Below, in pieces: positions 16,443-18,591 of a stretch of DNA of 18,591 nucleotides (position 1 is its first letter; each line of letters opens with the position of its first letter). The DNA lies in the NCBI GenBank assembly GCA_002423545.1, contig DIWP01000009.1:141-18731 (forward strand). The letters run 5' to 3'. The translations under genes were made by a program, and so were the position numbers. The stretch is from Thermoleophilia bacterium UBA6103. Lineage in GTDB: Bacteria > Actinomycetota > Thermoleophilia > UBA2241. The notes under the pieces were generated by a model, which saw only the letters and a program-made list of their open reading frames with translations, was not told where the DNA came from and searched no databases.

Positions 16443-16507
16443 GGACCGTGGAGGGCCGGGTGGCCCGGTCCCGCTCCGCTCTCGGTGGTCACTCGTGACG
16501 CCACCGA
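16443..16507 (+). promoter_or_regulatory. Two further leader hairpins
   Basis: Hairpin 3 pairs GGACCG (16443-16448) with CGGTCC (16466-16471) and has an inner GGCC/GGCC stem. Hairpin 4 pairs TCGGTGG (16482-16488) with CCACCGA (16501-16507) and has an inner TCA/TGA stem over a CTCG loop. With the two upstream hairpins they form a compact series in the leader of the radical SAM gene. No known riboswitch class is recognised. Confidence 0.45.
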
Positions 16508-16608
16508 TCGTACACATCGTCCCGGCCTCCAGCATGCGCCGCCGTGGCTGCTTCGTCGGGGACGTCACTCCACCAGGGTGCATGCAAGCATCGCCGTGGA
16601 GGGATGTC

Positions 16609-17985
16609 ATGAAGATCCGCCTCATCGAGCCGGCGCCTCCCGGCCTCAACATGTACTCCTACGCCCTCTACCCCCGTCTCGGGCTGCCGATCATCGGGGC
16701 GGCGCTCGACAGCAGGGGGCACGACGTCAGGATCTACAACGAGCAGATGGCGCCCCTGGACAGGGACGACCTTGATGACGCCGATCTGGTCGGCCTCAGC
16801 ACCATCACGTCCACCGCCGTCGCTGCCTACGGGATCGCCGACGAGCTGCGCCAGCGCAGCATCCCCGTGGTGGTCGGAGGGTCGCACGTCACCTTCATGG
16901 CCGAGGAAGCGCTGCAGCACGCCGACTTCGTCGCCCGCGGTGAAGGCGGCGACACGCTCATGGTCGAGCTGATCGAGGCGCTGCGCGGCGAACGCGAGCT
17001 GGAGTCGATACGCGGCCTGTCGTTCGTGCGCGACGGTCGTGCAGTCCACACGGAGACACGCGAGCGCACTCCCCATCTGGACGATCTGCCGGTCCCCGAC
17101 CTCTCGCTGATCGTGGGTCACGAGCGGCTCACCTCGACACCGATCATGACGAGCTGGGGCTGCCCTTTCGCCTGCACGTTCTGCTCGGTGACGGCGATGT
17201 TCGGCCGCAAGTACCGCACCCGCAGCATCGAGGCGGTCATCGCCGAGATGAAGGACAAGCGGCCACGCCGCATCTTCTTCTACGACGACAATTTCGCCGC
17301 CGACCCCAAACGCCTCAAAGCCCTGCTGCGGGCCATGATCGCCGAGGATCTCGTCGTGCCCTGGACCGCGCAGACTCGCACCGACGTGGTGCGCGACCCC
17401 GAGCTGCTCGAGCTCATGCGCCAGTCCGGCTGTGATCGGCTGTGTCTGGGCCTCGAGTCCGTGAACCAGGAGACGCTGGACACGTACAAGAAGTCGCAGA
17501 GCGTCGCCGACGTGGTACGGGCCATCGACACGCTGCACGAGTACCGGATCAAGAGCCACGGGATGTTCGTGCTGGGTGCCGACACCGATACGGTGGACAC
17601 CCTGCGCGAGACGGTGCAGTTCGCGCTCGAGCACCGCATCGACACACTCATGCTGAACATCCTCACGCCGGGACCGGGGACCCGACAGTACGCGGACATG
17701 GAGGCAGAGGGACGTCTGTTCGACAAGCGCTGGCAGCTCTACGACGGCCAGCATGTGGTGTTCACGCCGCGAAACATGACGCCGCTCCAGCTGCAGCGCG
17801 AGACGCTGCGTGGCTATGCGCGCTTCTACTCACTGCGCCGCTGGTTCTGCTATCTGTTCACGTTCCGGCGTGCGGAGTTGCGGCTCACCACGCTCGGTCT
17901 GTTCTACATGCGCAAATGGCGCCACGAGAAGGAGAACCGGTCGTTCATGAAGTCGCTGCGCAGGCGCTGGTGCCCGGGGACGTGA
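16609..17985 (+). CDS. B12-binding-domain radical SAM enzyme, substrate unknown
   Basis: A 458-residue protein. Residues 1 to about 140 form a cobalamin-binding-like Rossmann domain with LGLPIIGAALDSRGHDVRIY and VVVGGSHVTFMAEEAL (87-102). The usual DxHxxG cobalamin-ligand motif is absent, as in many B12-domain radical SAM proteins. The SAM domain has GCPFACTFC (184-192), giving the cluster cysteines Cys185, Cys189 and Cys192, then YDDNF and LGLESVNQETL. The C-terminal 60 residues are basic and aromatic (FYSLRRWFCYLFTFRR, FYMRKWRHEKEN) and may contact lipid or nucleic acid. The ATG at 16609 has GGAGGG 5 nt upstream and fits the family start; an upstream in-frame GTG at 16495 would add an atypical 38 residues. 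Relatives methylate or ring-close lipids, cofactors or peptides. It stands alone, so the substrate is open. Confidence 0.9.
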   Translation: MKIRLIEPAPPGLNMYSYALYPRLGLPIIGAALDSRGHDVRIYNEQMAPLDRDDLDDADLVGLSTITSTAVAAYGIADELRQRSIPVVVGGSHVTFMAEEALQHADFVARGEGGDTLMVELIEALRGERELESIRGLSFVRDGRAVHTETRERTPHLDDLPVPDLSLIVGHERLTSTPIMTSWGCPFACTFCSVTAMFGRKYRTRSIEAVIAEMKDKRPRRIFFYDDNFAADPKRLKALLRAMIAEDLVVPWTAQTRTDVVRDPELLELMRQSGCDRLCLGLESVNQETLDTYKKSQSVADVVRAIDTLHEYRIKSHGMFVLGADTDTVDTLRETVQFALEHRIDTLMLNILTPGPGTRQYADMEAEGRLFDKRWQLYDGQHVVFTPRNMTPLQLQRETLRGYARFYSLRRWFCYLFTFRRAELRLTTLGLFYMRKWRHEKENRSFMKSLRRRWCPGT

Positions 17986-17998
17986 GCGATGCTCCAAA

Positions 17999-18015
17999 CG
18001 CGAGCCGGGCTCGCG
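17999..18015. terminator. Hairpin between convergent radical SAM and sigma factor genes
   Basis: CGCGAGC and GCTCGCG form a perfect 7-bp stem with a 3-nt loop, 13 nt after the radical SAM stop. It could end transcripts from both sides. There is no T run; the gap also contains three CCGGG units near 18066-18081. Confidence 0.5.
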
Positions 18016-18093
18016 ACGTGGACGGCACTCCAGCCGCGGATCGGGCTTGTGACGCAGACGACAGCCGGGCCGGGCCGGGCGAGGCCGGACGAG

Positions 18094-18591
18094 CTATTCG
18101 AGGTAGTCGCGCAGCGGCTGCGCGCAGCGATACGCCTTGAGCTTGCCCATCGTCTTGGCCTCGATCTGGCGGACACGCTCCCGGGTGACGCCGAGCAGCC
18201 GGCCGACCTCCTCGAGGGTACACGGGTTCTTGCCGGAGATGCCGAAGCGCAGCTCGATGATCATCCGTTCGCGCTTGGTGAGCAGACCGAGCACGCCGGC
18301 AAGCTCTTCTCGCCGTACTGTATGAGTGACTTCCTCGAGCGGCGGGACCGCGTCCTTGTCTTCGATGAAATCGCCGAGCAGTGAATCGCTCTCTTCGCCG
18401 ACCGGCGCGTTGAGGCTCGCCGGCTGCTGCGCGATCTTGAGGATCTCCCGCACCTTCTGCGGCGTGATGCCCATCTCGACGGCGATCTCTTCCGGGGTCG
18501 GCTCGCGGCCCTGGTCCTGGAGAAGCTGACGCTGCACACGGACGAGCTTGTTGAGGTTCTCGACCATGTGGACCGGGATGCGGATGGTGCG
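18094..18591 (-). CDS. rpoD: Principal RNA polymerase sigma factor, C-terminal part
   Basis: The visible 165 residues are the C-terminal part of a sigma-70 group 1 factor, which directs RNA polymerase to housekeeping promoters. The fragment opens with RTIRIPVHMVENLNKL, the junction of regions 2.4 and 3. Region 3 follows (REPTPEEIAVEMGITPQKV), then region 4.1 and the region 4.2 helix-turn-helix TLEEVGRLLGVTRERVRQIE, which reads the -35 element. The protein ends in LRDYLE, as is usual for primary sigma factors. Regions 1 and 2 lie beyond the right edge. A few positions differ from the common actinobacterial form: FGISGKNPC where RFGLDDGRP is usual, and AKTMGKLK where AKALRKLR is usual. A group 2 sigma factor is possible, but the match to primary factors is close. 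Confidence 0.93.
   Translation of the reverse strand, partial: RTIRIPVHMVENLNKLVRVQRQLLQDQGREPTPEEIAVEMGITPQKVREILKIAQQPASLNAPVGEESDSLLGDFIEDKDAVPPLEEVTHTVRREELAGVLGLLTKRERMIIELRFGISGKNPCTLEEVGRLLGVTRERVRQIEAKTMGKLKAYRCAQPLRDYLE

Larger units (their letters stand above)
16247..16608 (+). other. 362-nt structured leader region before the radical SAM gene
   Basis: No large gene lies here. The first 110 nt show no clear promoter. From 16362 on there is a strong ribosome site, a 13-codon ORF and a row of four hairpins ending at 16507. A weaker long-range stem is possible (CGTCCC at 16518-16523 with GGGACG at 16559-16564). The hexamer GCATGC occurs twice (16532, 16580). The ribosome site of the radical SAM gene, GGAGGG at 16598-16603, closes the region. 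Confidence 0.6.

Noticed and set aside
16400..16480. tRNA or tmRNA-like gene in the hairpin region
   Set aside because: No T-arm GGTTCGA-type sequence or matching acceptor stem; the later CTCCACCA string near 16568 has no partner structure.
16495..16608. N-terminal extension of the radical SAM protein from a GTG
   Set aside because: The added 38 residues do not resemble the family, and a strong ribosome site precedes the ATG at 16609.
16247..16608. Cobalamin or SAM riboswitch before the B12/SAM enzyme
   Set aside because: I looked for the conserved B12-box and SAM-riboswitch core segments and did not find them; the hairpins do not match those folds by eye.

Overview
The window is high-GC DNA (roughly 70% by eye) with dense, mostly unrelated housekeeping and transport genes. 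Its gene content (Ku, a PRTase/hydrolase pair of mycobacterial type, a SulP permease, a universal-stress-type protein, a principal sigma factor, GTG starts, likely leaderless promoters) points to an actinobacterium. The large single-chain pyruvate:ferredoxin oxidoreductase would suit a deep lineage such as Thermoleophilia or Rubrobacteria. That placement is inference; there is no rRNA in the window to fix it. I see no phage, IS element, CRISPR array, tRNA or rRNA.

Layout. 1-4566, minus strand: Ku, phosphoribosyltransferase, dienelactone-hydrolase-like esterase, then the pyruvate:ferredoxin oxidoreductase, which leaves the window at its first ferredoxin-type cysteine motif. The spacing (32 nt, an 11-nt overlap, 70 nt) allows one transcript. 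4706-5263, plus: a small glycine-rich membrane protein, divergent from Ku. 5269-7473, minus: a cysteine-free thioredoxin-fold-like protein followed by a membrane-fused spermidine-synthase-like protein. 7827-9812, plus: TypA/BipA GTPase. 9842-11876, minus: an exported beta-helix protein and a ZIP metal transporter. 12027-12870, plus: a very tryptophan-rich small membrane protein and a bacterial-PH-domain membrane protein. 12911-13735, minus: a SfLAP/GAP-like membrane protein. 14069-16246, plus: a universal-stress-type protein and a SulP/STAS anion transporter. 16609-17985, plus: a B12-binding radical SAM enzyme. 18094-18591, minus: the C-terminal part of the principal sigma factor, cut by the right edge.

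The most unusual stretch is the 362-nt region before the radical SAM gene. It holds a 13-codon ORF with a strong Shine-Dalgarno sequence and a TAA stop, the only TAA stop I see in the window. Four strong hairpins run in series from 16382 to 16507. The first lies inside the small ORF and the second contains its stop codon, and an alternative pairing would exclude both. This looks like a leader-peptide or structured-RNA control element; a peptide substrate is a less likely reading. Secondary points are TAnnnT boxes placed only 6-7 nt before two start codons (leaderless transcription), an 18-bp palindrome in the ZIP transporter leader, and a degenerate nucleotide-binding loop in the universal-stress-type protein.
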